Part shown: piece after piece, positions 1 through 9,221 of the stretch | Layout: each line of letters begins with the position of its first letter | How positions within the stretch are numbered: the stretch's first letter is position 1 | Assembly: GCF_003025615.1 (NCBI RefSeq) | Contig: NZ_PYMJ01000001.1 | Span: forward strand, 413,301 to 477,300 | Direction: 5' to 3' | Origin: Photobacterium frigidiphilum | Lineage (GTDB): Bacteria; Pseudomonadota; Gammaproteobacteria; Enterobacterales; Vibrionaceae | Length of the DNA: 64,000 nt | Notes under the pieces: model-generated | Database searches by the model: none | Told to the model about the DNA's origin: nothing | Seen by the model: only the letters and a program-made list of their open reading frames with translations | Translations under genes and position numbers: made by a program

Positions 1-341
1 CACTGATTCATATCTTCAGGGATTTTCTTAGAACTGTTGGCTAGCATATTATCTAGTCGCCCTAATTGCCCTTCTCGTTCAGTTGCATAACTTAAATTCG
101 TAGTGGTTATATTTAATTCATTAGTGGCAAACTGATCGTAGCCACGGCGAACTTCTGCCGCATGCACACCCGTACCATGTTGGCTACCGCCCGACCAAAT
201 AGGATCATTGGTTTGCTGCACCACAGACTGACGGCTATACCCTTCGGTATTAACATTATTAATGTTATGGCTGGTCGTATTGAGCTGTCGTTGTGCAGTC
301 AATAAACCTTGAGAGCCCATATTGAGCAAATCAAATGCCAT
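1..341 (-). CDS. flgK: Flagellar hook-associated protein 1 FlgK, N-terminal part (cut by window edge)
   Basis: FlgK forms the first junction ring between hook and filament and is exported by the flagellar type III apparatus. Only about 113 N-terminal residues are in the window and the gene runs off the left edge. The start MAFDLLNMG, followed by a TTSHNINNVNTEGYSRQ stretch, is the N-terminal rod/hook family signature that forms the D0 coiled coil. The ATG at 341 has a strong GGAGG ribosome-binding site 4 bases upstream. A sigma-54 type promoter lies just upstream (388-404), so flgK is likely transcribed apart from the flgB-J operon. Position after flgJ is the normal Vibrio order. Confidence 0.95.
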   Translation of the reverse strand, partial: MAFDLLNMGSQGLLTAQRQLNTTSHNINNVNTEGYSRQSVVQQTNDPIWSGGSQHGTGVHAAEVRRGYDQFATNELNITTTNLSYATEREGQLGRLDNMLANSSKKIPEDMNQ

Positions 342-387
342 TACGCCTCCAGTTAGTCATAAAATTCATATAATTAACAAAGTTAAA

Positions 388-404
388 TGCAATATTTGTT
401 CCAA
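388..404 (-). promoter_or_regulatory. Sigma-54 promoter of flgK
   Basis: On the minus strand the site reads TTGGAAC-AAATA-TTGCA. It has the invariant GG and GC dinucleotides at the required 10-base separation and ends 47 bases before the flgK start. In vibrios middle flagellar genes are driven by RpoN with FlrC; assignment to that class here is inference. Confidence 0.7.
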
Positions 405-519
405 CTTTAAAATTAAAGTAACTTACTGATTTTATTTGTTTTTTAATAGATTAAGCAAAAGGAGGGAAAGAAGAGGCAAAGGCTTGCCTGATAAGAGTTT
501 AAAGAAGTGGCTATTCGTA

Positions 520-1473
520 TTACTTCATCAACGACTTTACGGTATCCATCACACTCAATACTTTTTCAGTGTATTTTGGATCCGTCGCGTAACCGGCATT
601 ATGAATATTACGAATAAATTGTGATGGCTCTTTCGGGTTTTCAAGTGCTTTAGAATAACGCGGGTTATCATTTAAAAAGCGCACATAATCATTAAAGCTG
701 TCTTGGTAGTTATCATAAGAACGGAACGCGGCTTTTTCTTGCACTGCAATACCATTATGAAATTCGAGTGTATTGGTTGCGACTTTATTACCAGACCAAC
801 GGGGATCGGCTTTAATATTAAAAAGGTTATTACTTGAACCAACTGCATTTTTTATCACTTTTTTACCCCAGCCGGTCTCTAATGCCGCTTGCGCAATTAA
901 CACGGAAGGATCGGTGCCAATCGCATTGGCTGCCTTTTCAGCATACGGACGCATGCGAGTAACAAAATCTTTTGGCGTATCGAAGGTTTCAACCGAACGC
1001 GCCATTGGCGGCTTGGCTGTATTCAATGTACTTGCTTGCATGGCTTTTAATGCATCATCTGTCGCTTGGTTAATAACCTGTTGATCAGGCTGGTGGCTGT
1101 TCGGGTTAACAGGCAAGCGTAATGTTGTATCGTTCATGACTGTGCGAATCGCATTTTCAGAATCTTTATCTTCTTCACTACCGAGTTGCTGAACAATAAG
1201 ATCAGCAAGCCCTAACGACCCTGTCGAACTTAACTCGCTGGCCAGTTGCTCGTCATGCATTTGTTCAAAGAATTTTGAATTACTATTGCTGGTTAAATCA
1301 GATTCAAACGCTTCATTCGCCTGACGCATCGATTTAAAGAGCATCTGAGTAAAAATAGCCTCAAACTGCTGAGCAGCAGCACGCAACGATCCGCTTTCAT
1401 CGTCGCCAATGCCCGCTCTAAGGCGTTCAAGGCTAGATATATCATGTACAAAACCAGGATCGATGCTTTTCAT
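520..1473 (-). CDS. flgJ: Flagellar rod assembly protein / peptidoglycan hydrolase FlgJ
   Basis: FlgJ is exported to the periplasm, caps the growing rod and opens the peptidoglycan so the rod can pass. The 317 residues show the two expected domains. The N-terminal rod-binding domain is at about residues 30-95, with the AAQQFEAIFTQMLFKSMR motif. The C-terminal glucosaminidase domain is at about 165-315, with AQAALETGWGKK carrying the catalytic Glu and a YATDPKYTEKV stretch near the end. It is the last gene of the flgB-J series, and about 180 bases separate it from flgK. Length and order match Vibrio orthologs. Confidence 0.96.
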   Translation of the reverse strand: MKSIDPGFVHDISSLERLRAGIGDDESGSLRAAAQQFEAIFTQMLFKSMRQANEAFESDLTSNSNSKFFEQMHDEQLASELSSTGSLGLADLIVQQLGSEEDKDSENAIRTVMNDTTLRLPVNPNSHQPDQQVINQATDDALKAMQASTLNTAKPPMARSVETFDTPKDFVTRMRPYAEKAANAIGTDPSVLIAQAALETGWGKKVIKNAVGSSNNLFNIKADPRWSGNKVATNTLEFHNGIAVQEKAAFRSYDNYQDSFNDYVRFLNDNPRYSKALENPKEPSQFIRNIHNAGYATDPKYTEKVLSVMDTVKSLMK

Positions 1474-1558
1474 TGTATGAGCTCTTTACCGTAAATTCAG
1501 TGTAACGACGAGTTACATTAGCTTGATATCAGGGTGCTTAAAGTATCCTGAGAGAAAG

Positions 1559-2650
1559 TTAAATAATAATTAGCTGCCCTTCAATCGCACCCGCTTGTTT
1601 TAACGCTTGTAAGATCGCCATTAAATCTGATGGTGCAGCCCCAACCTGGTTTACTGCACGTACTAATTCATCAAGTGTAATACCCGGTTCAAATTTGAAC
1701 ATGCGTGAGTCTTTCTCTGTAACGTCAATTTCAGAGTTAGGTACAACAACCGTTTCCCCCCCTGAAAAAGGTGCAGGCTGGCTCACTTGGTAATTCTCTT
1801 TGATTGAAACCGTCATACCACCGTGCGTAATCGCCGCTGGTTTTAATTTCACATTCTGACCAATCACAATGGTGCCAGTACGAGAATTAACGATGATTTT
1901 TGCCGCCCCGACAGCAGGGTCAAATTCGATATTCTCTACGGTAGCAAGGAAAGCAACACGTTGACTCACATCTCTGGGCGCGCGTACTCGTACAGAGGTT
2001 GCATCGATCGCAGCTGCCATTTCAGGGCCAAGAAATTCATTCACAGAATCAGCCATACGCTGTGCTGTCGAAAAGTCTGAATCAAATAAGTTAAAGGTAA
2101 GAAAATCACCTCGCCCAAAAGGGTTCGGGACTTCTTGTTCAACCATAGCACCATTACTAATGCGCCCTACGGTTGGAATGTTACCGACGAGCTTTGAGCC
2201 ATCCGCCCCAGTTACACTGAAGCCGCCCACCACTAAACTGCCTTGTGCTATCGCATAAACTTTACCGTCTAAACCCTTTAAAAAAGTTTGCAATAACGTA
2301 CCACCACGCAAACTTTTCGCAGAACCAATAGACGAAACAGTGATATCAATTTTTTGACCTTGCTTTGTAAACGCGGGCAATGTGGCATTAACCGCAACCG
2401 CAGCAACATTTTTTGTTTTGGGTTTAGTACCTGCAGGTAATTGGATACCAAAGTTTTGCAACATGGCATTAAAGCTTTGGTCAGTAAATGGCGTTGTTTC
2501 ACCCGTACCAGGCAAACCAACAACTAGGCCATAACCCACTAATTGGTTACTACGTACCCCAGCGACTTCTGAGACATCTTTAATTCGGGCTGCTTGCAGT
2601 GGCAACGCTAGCAGTAGCATAAGGCTGATACAACAGGTACGTAATTTCAC
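1559..2650 (-). CDS. flgI: Flagellar P-ring protein FlgI
   Basis: FlgI builds the P ring, the bushing around the rod in the peptidoglycan layer. The 363-residue protein starts with a Sec signal peptide ([21 protein letters not shown]) and continues with [20 protein letters not shown], the very conserved start of mature FlgI. The GLPGTGD-like segment (here GLPGTGE) and the C-terminal [20 protein letters not shown] are typical. Signal-peptide cysteines are seen but no lipobox. The gene follows flgH with a 67-base gap on the same strand. Confidence 0.96.
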   Translation of the reverse strand: MKLRTCCISLMLLLALPLQAARIKDVSEVAGVRSNQLVGYGLVVGLPGTGETTPFTDQSFNAMLQNFGIQLPAGTKPKTKNVAAVAVNATLPAFTKQGQKIDITVSSIGSAKSLRGGTLLQTFLKGLDGKVYAIAQGSLVVGGFSVTGADGSKLVGNIPTVGRISNGAMVEQEVPNPFGRGDFLTFNLFDSDFSTAQRMADSVNEFLGPEMAAAIDATSVRVRAPRDVSQRVAFLATVENIEFDPAVGAAKIIVNSRTGTIVIGQNVKLKPAAITHGGMTVSIKENYQVSQPAPFSGGETVVVPNSEIDVTEKDSRMFKFEPGITLDELVRAVNQVGAAPSDLMAILQALKQAGAIEGQLIII

Positions 2651-2717
2651 TCTACTGCTCCGGGTTACTCATTAATCAAAAACGGGGGATTTATTATTTT
2701 CACTGTATATATGTCAT

Positions 2718-3488
2718 TTACAAACTGACATTAAAGAAATTGGCTAGCCAGCCTTGTTCTTGCACATCTTGGCGATCGCCCGTGCCTGAATATTGAATGC
2801 GGGCATTGGTAATACGTGTCGATTCAATGGTATTTTCTTGGCTAATATCATCAGGACGAATCGTGCCACTAACACGAATATATTCATCCCCCGTATTCAA
2901 GGTTAACCATTTTTCACCCCGTACCATCAGGTTACCGTTAGCAAGCACATCAATGACTTCAACTGAAATCGAGCCTTTAATACTGTTGCTTTGATCCGCA
3001 GAGGTGGTTCCAGAAAATTTATTGGCATTTGCGACTTCATACGATAAATCACGATCACCAATGGTAAGCGGCTTACCACCAAGTACTAATGGATCCATCG
3101 ATAAATCGGTCGACTTATCCAAATCTGAACTCGCACTTTTTTTAGCTTGTGTCTTCTCTTCCAGCATCACAGTCACAATGTCACCGATACCACGAGGTTT
3201 AGTGTCATCATATAAATCTTGTGCTTGTATCGAGCTAAATAGTGACCCCGTTGCTGTTGCATAATGCTCTGGTTTTGCTTGAGGACGAATAGAGTTCCAT
3301 GCAGGATCGCCAGCTTGTGGATCTTCCCGGCGACGCAACATATCAATTAAGCCTGAATCTTGCTCTGTCGAACCTTCAACCGCATCGACTGTTGTGGTGG
3401 CTTTCTCTATATCGGATGGAACCAAGTCTGGATCCATTGCACAGCCGCTCAATAAAAGAATGACAATACCAGCAAGTACCTTTTTCAT
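2718..3488 (-). CDS. flgH: Flagellar L-ring lipoprotein FlgH
   Basis: FlgH forms the L ring in the outer membrane. The 256-residue protein has a lipoprotein signal peptide ending in the lipobox LLSGC (Cys16), so it is lipidated. The region [22 protein letters not shown] and the C-terminal [25 protein letters not shown] are family hallmarks. It sits between flgG and flgI with short gaps in the same operon. Confidence 0.96.
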   Translation of the reverse strand: MKKVLAGIVILLLSGCAMDPDLVPSDIEKATTTVDAVEGSTEQDSGLIDMLRRREDPQAGDPAWNSIRPQAKPEHYATATGSLFSSIQAQDLYDDTKPRGIGDIVTVMLEEKTQAKKSASSDLDKSTDLSMDPLVLGGKPLTIGDRDLSYEVANANKFSGTTSADQSNSIKGSISVEVIDVLANGNLMVRGEKWLTLNTGDEYIRVSGTIRPDDISQENTIESTRITNARIQYSGTGDRQDVQEQGWLANFFNVSL

Positions 3489-3505
3489 TGTTAACTTACT
3501 TCCCG

Positions 3506-4294
3506 TTATAGCTGTTGGTTTACGTAGCTCAACATCTGATCAACGGTTGAAATTACTTTAGAGTTCATTTCATATACGCGCTGAGCTTCTATCATGTTGA
3601 CCAATTCTTCTGTTACGTTAACGTTCGATGTTTCTAGCATCGATTGACGAACAGCCCCTAGACCATCAAGACCCGGCACACCTTCTTGGGCATCGCCACT
3701 CGCGCCCGTTGGTAAGAATAAGTTCTGACCAATAGGCTCTAAACCGCCTGGATTAATAAAACCAACCGTTGTTAACTGACCCAGTACTTGATTTTCTTGC
3801 TGCCCACGAATACGCGCAGATACTTCGCCATCATTGCCCACGGTAATACCGACAGCATCTTCTGGGATAGCGATCTCTGGTTGCACCACATAGCCAGAAC
3901 CCGTCGTTACCATTTGACCATCACCGTTAATGGTAAATTGACCATTACGGGTATAGCCAATATTGCCATCGGGCAGTAAAATCTGGAAGAAGCCTTCACC
4001 CTCGATCATCATATCCATCGAGTTATTGGTGGTTTGCGTATTACCCTGCGTAAACACTTTTTGGGTTGCGACAACTTTAGAACCAGCACCCAGCATTAAA
4101 CCCGACGGTAATTCCGTATCTTGAGAAGATTGACCACCTGGTTGGTTAATATTTTGATAAAAAAGATCTTCAAATACAGCACGACTTTTCTTAAAACCAA
4201 TGGTTGAGGCGTTAGCCAGGTTGTTTGAAATGGTTGATATATTTGTCTGTTGAGCGTCAAGACCGGTTTTACTTACCCATAAAGCTGGATGCAT
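3506..4294 (-). CDS. flgG: Flagellar distal rod protein FlgG
   Basis: FlgG is the distal rod subunit, exported through the flagellar type III system. It has 262 residues, the usual length. The N-terminal [20 protein letters not shown] with the [13 protein letters not shown] motif, and the C-terminal [20 protein letters not shown], are the paired D0 segments of axial proteins. Only 11 bases separate it from flgH and about 20 from flgF, which suggests co-transcription. Confidence 0.96.
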   Translation of the reverse strand: MHPALWVSKTGLDAQQTNISTISNNLANASTIGFKKSRAVFEDLFYQNINQPGGQSSQDTELPSGLMLGAGSKVVATQKVFTQGNTQTTNNSMDMMIEGEGFFQILLPDGNIGYTRNGQFTINGDGQMVTTGSGYVVQPEIAIPEDAVGITVGNDGEVSARIRGQQENQVLGQLTTVGFINPGGLEPIGQNLFLPTGASGDAQEGVPGLDGLGAVRQSMLETSNVNVTEELVNMIEAQRVYEMNSKVISTVDQMLSYVNQQL

Positions 4295-4314
4295 GTTAAT
4301 TACCTTTTATTGGA

Positions 4315-5064
4315 TTAGCCTAAACGCACTAGTGAGGAAGATGCTTGATCCATTTCTTCTGCTGTTTTCATTATTTTCACTTGCATTTCAAAATGGCGCT
4401 GCAAATCAATCATACTTGTCATTTCACCAACAGCATTGACGTTACTGCCTTCTAACGCCCCTTTTAGCAAGGTTACGCCAGCATCAGCATCGTACGTTTC
4501 TCCTGGTGTTTTCGACTTAAATAAACCGTTAACATCTTTGAATAAATCACGGTTATCAGGGCGAACTAGCTTTAATCGATCAACAATTTCCATCGCATCT
4601 GGCGGTGCACCTTGTGGTAATACAGAGATAGTACCGTCGTTACCAACTTGAATTTTACTAATCGGGAGAGGGATGAAAATTGGACCGCCATTTTCACCTA
4701 ACATTAAATTACCGTTGCTGTTTTGCAGCATACCAGTTTCATCAATTTTGAGATGACCCGCACGGGTATAAGCTTCTTGACCAGAGGCGTCAAGCACAGC
4801 AAGCCAACCATCACCTTCTACTGCAACATCAAGATCACGACCTGTCGTCATCACTGAACCTTGAGAGAAATCTTGTCCGGGGCGCTCTGTCATGGCAAAA
4901 ACACGAGACGGTAAACCTTCACCATACGCTTGCATACTGCGCGCTTGTTCCAAGTCAGCTCGGAAACCGGTCGTTCTTACGTTGGCGAGGTTGTTGGCAT
5001 GTGTTTGCATACCATACATATCTTGCTTTGCACCACTCATAGCTAAATAAAGCGCACGATCCAT
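4315..5064 (-). CDS. flgF: Flagellar proximal rod protein FlgF
   Basis: FlgF is a proximal rod subunit. The 249-residue protein carries the N-terminal NNLANVRTTGFRADLEQ axial motif and a C-terminal LEGSNVNAVGEMTSMIDLQRHFE segment. The start MDRALYLAMSGAKQDMYG is typical of FlgF, as opposed to FlgG. A gap of about 210 bases with a stable hairpin separates it from flgE upstream, wider than any other gap in the series. Confidence 0.95.
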   Translation of the reverse strand: MDRALYLAMSGAKQDMYGMQTHANNLANVRTTGFRADLEQARSMQAYGEGLPSRVFAMTERPGQDFSQGSVMTTGRDLDVAVEGDGWLAVLDASGQEAYTRAGHLKIDETGMLQNSNGNLMLGENGGPIFIPLPISKIQVGNDGTISVLPQGAPPDAMEIVDRLKLVRPDNRDLFKDVNGLFKSKTPGETYDADAGVTLLKGALEGSNVNAVGEMTSMIDLQRHFEMQVKIMKTAEEMDQASSSLVRLG

Positions 5065-5216
5065 TATTGCTCTCCCATCTCATCTGAATGACTTAAAGCA
5101 ATAAGTGTGCCAATGCAATAAATTAACTATAAATCAATACGTTAGATTATAAACAAAAGACATTTGAGAATAGTGTGGGAATGAAAAGACGTTTTTTTGG
5201 CAGGTTAAGACAAATA

Positions 5217-5241
5217 TTGCCGCTTAAAAGGCAAGCGGCAA
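5217..5241 (-). terminator. Hairpin between flgE and flgF (weak terminator or processing site)
   Basis: A perfect 9-bp stem (TTGCCGCTT / AAGCGGCAA) closes a 7-base loop downstream of flgE. The bases after it on the minus strand (TATTTGTCTT) are only moderately U-rich, so it may attenuate or stabilise the flgB-E message rather than fully terminate it. Confidence 0.5.
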
Positions 5242-5274
5242 TAAAGCTGATACAGATTGGCTAAAGAAAGAATC

Positions 5275-6582
5275 TTATCGAATCTGTAGAATAGTTTGTT
5301 GTAGCTGGTTATCGACTTCTAACGCTCGTGAGTTAGCTTGGAAGTTACGTTGCGCAGTAATTAGATCAACCAGCTCTTGTGTCATATCGATGTTTGACTG
5401 CTCAAGCGTACCGCTTTTCACTGAACCAAATGCGCCTTGGCTTGCTTCACCCCAAATAGCAGCACCAGAATCTTGACCCGTTGCCCATTGGGTGCCACCT
5501 TTCGAGACTAACCCTTGCTCATTCGCAACACGTACCATACCAACACGGCCTAGTGTGACGTTTTCGCCATTACTGTACGTACCAACGATTGACCCTTTGG
5601 CATCAATATCAACCTTTGACAAATAACCGGTTGTCGCGCCATTTTCACTGAACTTACGAATTTCAAACGGTGCAGCATACTGCGTTGGCGAATCAAAATT
5701 CATGGTTAATGTTTGGGTATCATCTGCACCATTTAGATCAAGACCAGCTCCACCTTCTCCTAATGCTTCAGATACAATTGGCTGCCCATTATTGATTTGA
5801 GCAACAGAGCCATCATTATTGAAATCAAGCGTACTACCTTGGTGCCCATTCGTAGCCGTTGTACCACCGTTAGTGATATTAATCGGTTTTTCACCTGTTG
5901 CATCTGTGCCTGTATAATAAACAGACCAACGGTTCGGCGCTGAGTTATCTTTTACGTAATACGTCGATAACTTGTATGGCTGCCCCAATGAATCGTACAT
6001 ACTGACAGACGTTGATTTATCGTAGCTATTACTGTCATTAAAATCGAACAATGTCGCATCTTTTGCGTCAGCAGAAGCTGGTAGATTCACCCCAATATCA
6101 ATATTGGTTGATGCGCGAGGTTGACCGAACTGATCAGGTATTTTCATCGCTTGTGGTTCATAAGACGTTACTTGATCAGTTTCTTGATCAACACCATAAC
6201 CCAATAAATACTGGCCTTCTGAGTTAACGATTTGATTGTCTTTATTTAGATGGAACGCACCGTTACGACTCAGGGTATTATTCTGTGGTTGCAGCTTATC
6301 GTCAGTAATAGCAAAGAAGCCGCTGCCTGAAATACGCAGATCCATCGGGTTATTGGTATAAATACTCGACCCTTCATGAAATTGTTGGGCAACAACCGAC
6401 GTTTGTACACCACCACCCGTTGTGGTTTTAGCATTAGAAAAGATCGAACTTGAATATACATCACCAAATTCAGCACGAGATTCTTTAAATCCGTAGGTAT
6501 TGGCGTTCGCAATGTTGTTACTTGTGGTGTTTAGGTCTTTTTGAGACGCGCCGATACCACTAAGCGAAATATTGAATCCCAT
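5275..6582 (-). CDS. flgE: Flagellar hook protein FlgE
   Basis: FlgE polymerises into the hook, the universal joint of the flagellum. The 435-residue protein begins MGFNISLSGIGASQKDLN with NNIANANTYGFKESR, and ends LEQSNIDMTQELVDLITAQRNFQANSRALE, the two coiled-coil ends of hook proteins. The variable central part (about 150-350) is rich in Asn, Gly and Asp, as expected for the surface domains. It follows flgD by about 70 bases. Confidence 0.96.
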   Translation of the reverse strand: MGFNISLSGIGASQKDLNTTSNNIANANTYGFKESRAEFGDVYSSSIFSNAKTTTGGGVQTSVVAQQFHEGSSIYTNNPMDLRISGSGFFAITDDKLQPQNNTLSRNGAFHLNKDNQIVNSEGQYLLGYGVDQETDQVTSYEPQAMKIPDQFGQPRASTNIDIGVNLPASADAKDATLFDFNDSNSYDKSTSVSMYDSLGQPYKLSTYYVKDNSAPNRWSVYYTGTDATGEKPINITNGGTTATNGHQGSTLDFNNDGSVAQINNGQPIVSEALGEGGAGLDLNGADDTQTLTMNFDSPTQYAAPFEIRKFSENGATTGYLSKVDIDAKGSIVGTYSNGENVTLGRVGMVRVANEQGLVSKGGTQWATGQDSGAAIWGEASQGAFGSVKSGTLEQSNIDMTQELVDLITAQRNFQANSRALEVDNQLQQTILQIR

Positions 6583-6651
6583 ATTATGACTCTCCTAATA
6601 CTTGTGCATTAATTTCGCATTAATTTGTTTATTCTATGTGCTGTTAACAGC

Positions 6652-7368
6652 TTATGCCTTACCAACTTCAAGCACTTCTGCCAGCTTGAATGGTGAATTG
6701 TGACCCGCTAGGTTCAACATAACGTTACCGTCACCATTACCCAGTAATACACTGTTAACATTGGCATAAGTAGATACTTCAAAATCACGGTTTTCACCGC
6801 CCACCATACCTGACGCTTTCACTTGGTAGCGGCCTTCAGGCAATGGTTTGCCTTCTTCATCAGTACCATCCCATTCTAGGCGGTGTTCGCCAGGAGGTTT
6901 TGCGCCAAGGTCGAAGGTTTTGATTAGCTGCCCTTGCTCGTTTTCAATGCGTACCATCATGTTATCAAGAGCTTGTGGTAGCTTGACCATCCCGGTGATG
7001 CCACCTTCTGCTTTTTTCACACCAGTCGCACCAGGAATTAATACATCACGCCCCACAAGCGATGAAGCTTGCAGTGCTTGGCTTGATGTCATGGCTGAAT
7101 TCAAGCTACCAAATTGTTCATTCATTTGGTTGATGCCATCTACCGTTGCAAACGATGCCATTTGGGCAATCATCTGATCGTTGCCAACCGGTTTAAACGG
7201 ATCTTGCTGGGCAAGCTGTTTTGTCAGTAACGATAAAAAGTCATCTTGTTTTAATTCATTTTGACCCGTTACTTTGGATTGCGTTTCTTGTAGCTTTTTC
7301 TCTTGCATTCCCTTGAGTTGATCAAGGTAAGACAAGTTGCTTTGACCTGCGCCTGTAATACCAGCCAT
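6652..7368 (-). CDS. flgD: Flagellar hook cap protein FlgD
   Basis: FlgD is the scaffold that caps the growing hook and is then discarded. The N-terminal part contains KQDDFLSLLTKQLAQQDPFKP and NDQMIAQMASFATVDGINQ, the conserved FlgD signature. The C-terminal half has the FlgD Ig-like and Tudor-like regions (EHRLEWDGTDEEGKPLPEGRYQV). At 238 residues it is family length. It lies between flgC and flgE in the operon. Confidence 0.95.
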   Translation of the reverse strand: MAGITGAGQSNLSYLDQLKGMQEKKLQETQSKVTGQNELKQDDFLSLLTKQLAQQDPFKPVGNDQMIAQMASFATVDGINQMNEQFGSLNSAMTSSQALQASSLVGRDVLIPGATGVKKAEGGITGMVKLPQALDNMMVRIENEQGQLIKTFDLGAKPPGEHRLEWDGTDEEGKPLPEGRYQVKASGMVGGENRDFEVSTYANVNSVLLGNGDGNVMLNLAGHNSPFKLAEVLEVGKA

Positions 7369-7385
7369 AACAGTGACTCCTTACC

Positions 7386-7802
7386 TTATTTACCCATCTG
7401 CAATGTGCTCATTAGCATCTGCTTACTGGCATCAGCTACTTGCACGTTACTTTGATAAGAACGCGACGCTGAAATCATGTTTGCCATTTCTTCCATAACG
7501 TTAACATTCGGCTTATAAATATAGCCTTCATCATTCGCTAATGGATGCTGCGGGTTGTATTCCGCACGTAATGGCTTCTGGCTTTCAACAATACCTTTAA
7601 CCTGAACAGGCACACTTTCAGCACGCTGATAGCTTGCACTGTTTAATGCCGCGGCAAAAATTGGATGACGCGCTTTATAGGTTTCTTCTGCAGAACTACT
7701 GACGCTATTGGCGTTAGCAAGGTTACTTGAGGTGGTATTCAAACGGACTGATTCTGCGCTCATCGCAGATCCGGTTACATTAAATACATTAAATAAACTC
7801 AT
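7386..7802 (-). CDS. flgC: Flagellar proximal rod protein FlgC
   Basis: FlgC is a proximal rod subunit. The 138-residue protein starts MSLFNVFNVTGSAMSAESVRL with SSNLANANSVSSSAEETYKAR, and ends NVMEEMANMISASRSYQSNVQV, the D0 ends of small rod proteins. Only three bases lie between the flgB stop and its start, so translation is probably coupled. Confidence 0.95.
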   Translation of the reverse strand: MSLFNVFNVTGSAMSAESVRLNTTSSNLANANSVSSSAEETYKARHPIFAAALNSASYQRAESVPVQVKGIVESQKPLRAEYNPQHPLANDEGYIYKPNVNVMEEMANMISASRSYQSNVQVADASKQMLMSTLQMGK

Positions 7803-7805
7803 TTA

Positions 7806-8201
7806 TTAATCCCCTCTCAAGGCTTTGCTTAAATTCTTAAACTTAGCACCCAAGAAATCTAACGATGCTTGATATTCCAGTGAATTCTGCATGAACAAGT
7901 TCTGCTCTAGTTGCGCATCAACCGTATTACCATCACCAGTGTCTGGTTGAGTGGGAACACGGTACATTTGTTCACCCATAACATTTGCAGAGGCAGAAAT
8001 ATGCCGCCCATTAGTTTGGCTCAGACCAATGTTTGCCCCTGATGTTGCCGCTTTTAATGCGCGACCAAAATCCATATCTTTGGCCTTGTAACCAGGCGTA
8101 TTAGCGTTAGCAATGTTGCTAGCAAGGGTTTCAGCACGTTTACCACGCACACCAACCGAGTATTGATGTATACCCAACGCTTTATCAAAAGAAATAGACA
8201 T
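7806..8201 (-). CDS. flgB: Flagellar proximal rod protein FlgB
   Basis: FlgB is the most proximal rod subunit and the first gene of the flgBCDEFGHIJ operon. The open frame extends to 8249, but I choose the ATG at 8201 (131 residues, MSISFDKALGIHQYSVGVR). A GGAGGC ribosome-binding site lies 5 bases upstream of it, and the longer start would overlap the sigma-54 promoter. The SNIANANTPGYKAKDMDF motif is the family marker. Confidence 0.94.
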   Translation of the reverse strand: MSISFDKALGIHQYSVGVRGKRAETLASNIANANTPGYKAKDMDFGRALKAATSGANIGLSQTNGRHISASANVMGEQMYRVPTQPDTGDGNTVDAQLEQNLFMQNSLEYQASLDFLGAKFKNLSKALRGD

Positions 8202-8232
8202 AGTTGCCTCCACAGTAACTTGATATATACAA

Positions 8233-8249
8233 AGCAAATAGGATGCCAA
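8233..8249 (-). promoter_or_regulatory. Sigma-54 promoter of the flgBCDEFGHIJ operon
   Basis: The minus strand reads TTGGCAT-CCTAT-TTGCT, a near-perfect match to the RpoN -24/-12 consensus, 31 bases before the flgB ATG. This is the best sigma-54 site in the window. Confidence 0.85.
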
Positions 8250-8290
8250 GTTTTAAAATGGCAAATAAACAGGCGAATAGACAGATAAAC

Positions 8291-8314
8291 AAAAAGCGGC
8301 CAAAGCCGCTTTTT
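8291..8314 (-). terminator. Terminator of cheR
   Basis: AGCGGC-CAAA-GCCGCT with flanking A and T runs lies 26 bases after the cheR stop. It separates cheVR transcription from the flgB promoter. Confidence 0.85.
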
Positions 8315-8339
8315 ATTTATTAATGATTTGAATCTGTCA

Positions 8340-9170
8340 TCACTTCAATTTGTAGATGATACCAGGGTTGCATCGAACCATTTCAAACTTATCGGTTAGC
8401 CCAGTCAAGGATTCTGACGCGCCTAACAATAAATAGCCGCCAGGGTTCAAGCTTGCCGCCATTTGATTCAAGACTTTTGCTTTCATATCTGGCGCAAAGT
8501 AAATCAATACATTACGACAAAAAATGATGTCAAACTTTCCGAGTAATGCATAACTGTCTTTTAAGTTCTGCGGACGGAAATTTACCATTCGCTTTACTTT
8601 GTCATTCACCTTCATTCGGCCATCGCCATTGCTCTCAAAAAAGAAACGGCGACGCTCAGGCGATAAACCACGGCTTAACGCTAAATTGTCATACGCGCCA
8701 GCACGACACGTATCTAACATCGTTTGTGATATATCTGTTGCTGTAATCTGAACACCCGATGCCAACATACCTGGTCGACGATTTTGCAGCTCCAATATCG
8801 TCATCGCTATAGAATAAGGTTCTTGACCTGATGAGCTTGCAGAAGACCAAATTTTAAGTGGTCGTTTACTGGTCGCCATTTCCGGTAGGATCTTATCAGC
8901 AAGTACTGTGTACGGATAAGTATCACGAAACCACAATGTCTCATTGGTTGTCATCGCATCAACGGCAGCAACACGTAACTCACGATTACGACCACTAATC
9001 ACAACTTGGAGTAATTCAGATAGAGATGAAAGCGAAAATCTGCTGACTAATGGACTTAAGCGACTACGCACTAAGTACTGTTTACTATCGCCAAGTACTA
9101 TCCCGCATTGAGCTTCTAGAAAACGGCAGAAATCTCGATATTCTTGGTCTTTTATTGTTATAGCTGTCAT
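8340..9170 (-). CDS. cheR: Chemotaxis protein methyltransferase CheR
   Basis: CheR transfers methyl groups from S-adenosylmethionine to glutamates on chemoreceptors. The 276-residue protein has the N-terminal all-alpha domain (about 1-80), followed by the methyltransferase domain with MTTNETLWFRD, the SAM-binding KIWSSASSSGQEPYSIAM and the late CRNVLIYF motif. Its position downstream of cheV, beside flg genes, is the standard Vibrio arrangement. It is co-directional with cheV across a 45-base gap. Confidence 0.96.
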   Translation of the reverse strand: MTAITIKDQEYRDFCRFLEAQCGIVLGDSKQYLVRSRLSPLVSRFSLSSLSELLQVVISGRNRELRVAAVDAMTTNETLWFRDTYPYTVLADKILPEMATSKRPLKIWSSASSSGQEPYSIAMTILELQNRRPGMLASGVQITATDISQTMLDTCRAGAYDNLALSRGLSPERRRFFFESNGDGRMKVNDKVKRMVNFRPQNLKDSYALLGKFDIIFCRNVLIYFAPDMKAKVLNQMAASLNPGGYLLLGASESLTGLTDKFEMVRCNPGIIYKLK

Positions 9171-9203
9171 CTACTACTCTTTATAATTATTGCTTCTTGT
9201 TTG

Positions 9204-9221
9204 TTATTGTTATTGTTATTG
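9204..9221 (-). repeat. Hexanucleotide repeat (CAATAA)3 at the end of cheV
   Basis: Three perfect CAATAA units on the minus strand overlap the cheV stop, followed by partial units. Each unit holds an in-frame TAA, so cheV ends in a tandem series of stop codons. Confidence 0.9.

Noticed and set aside
474..489. Short hairpin AGGCAA/TTGCCT after flgJ as terminator
   Set aside because: Stem of 6 bp and no T run on the minus strand; not convincing.
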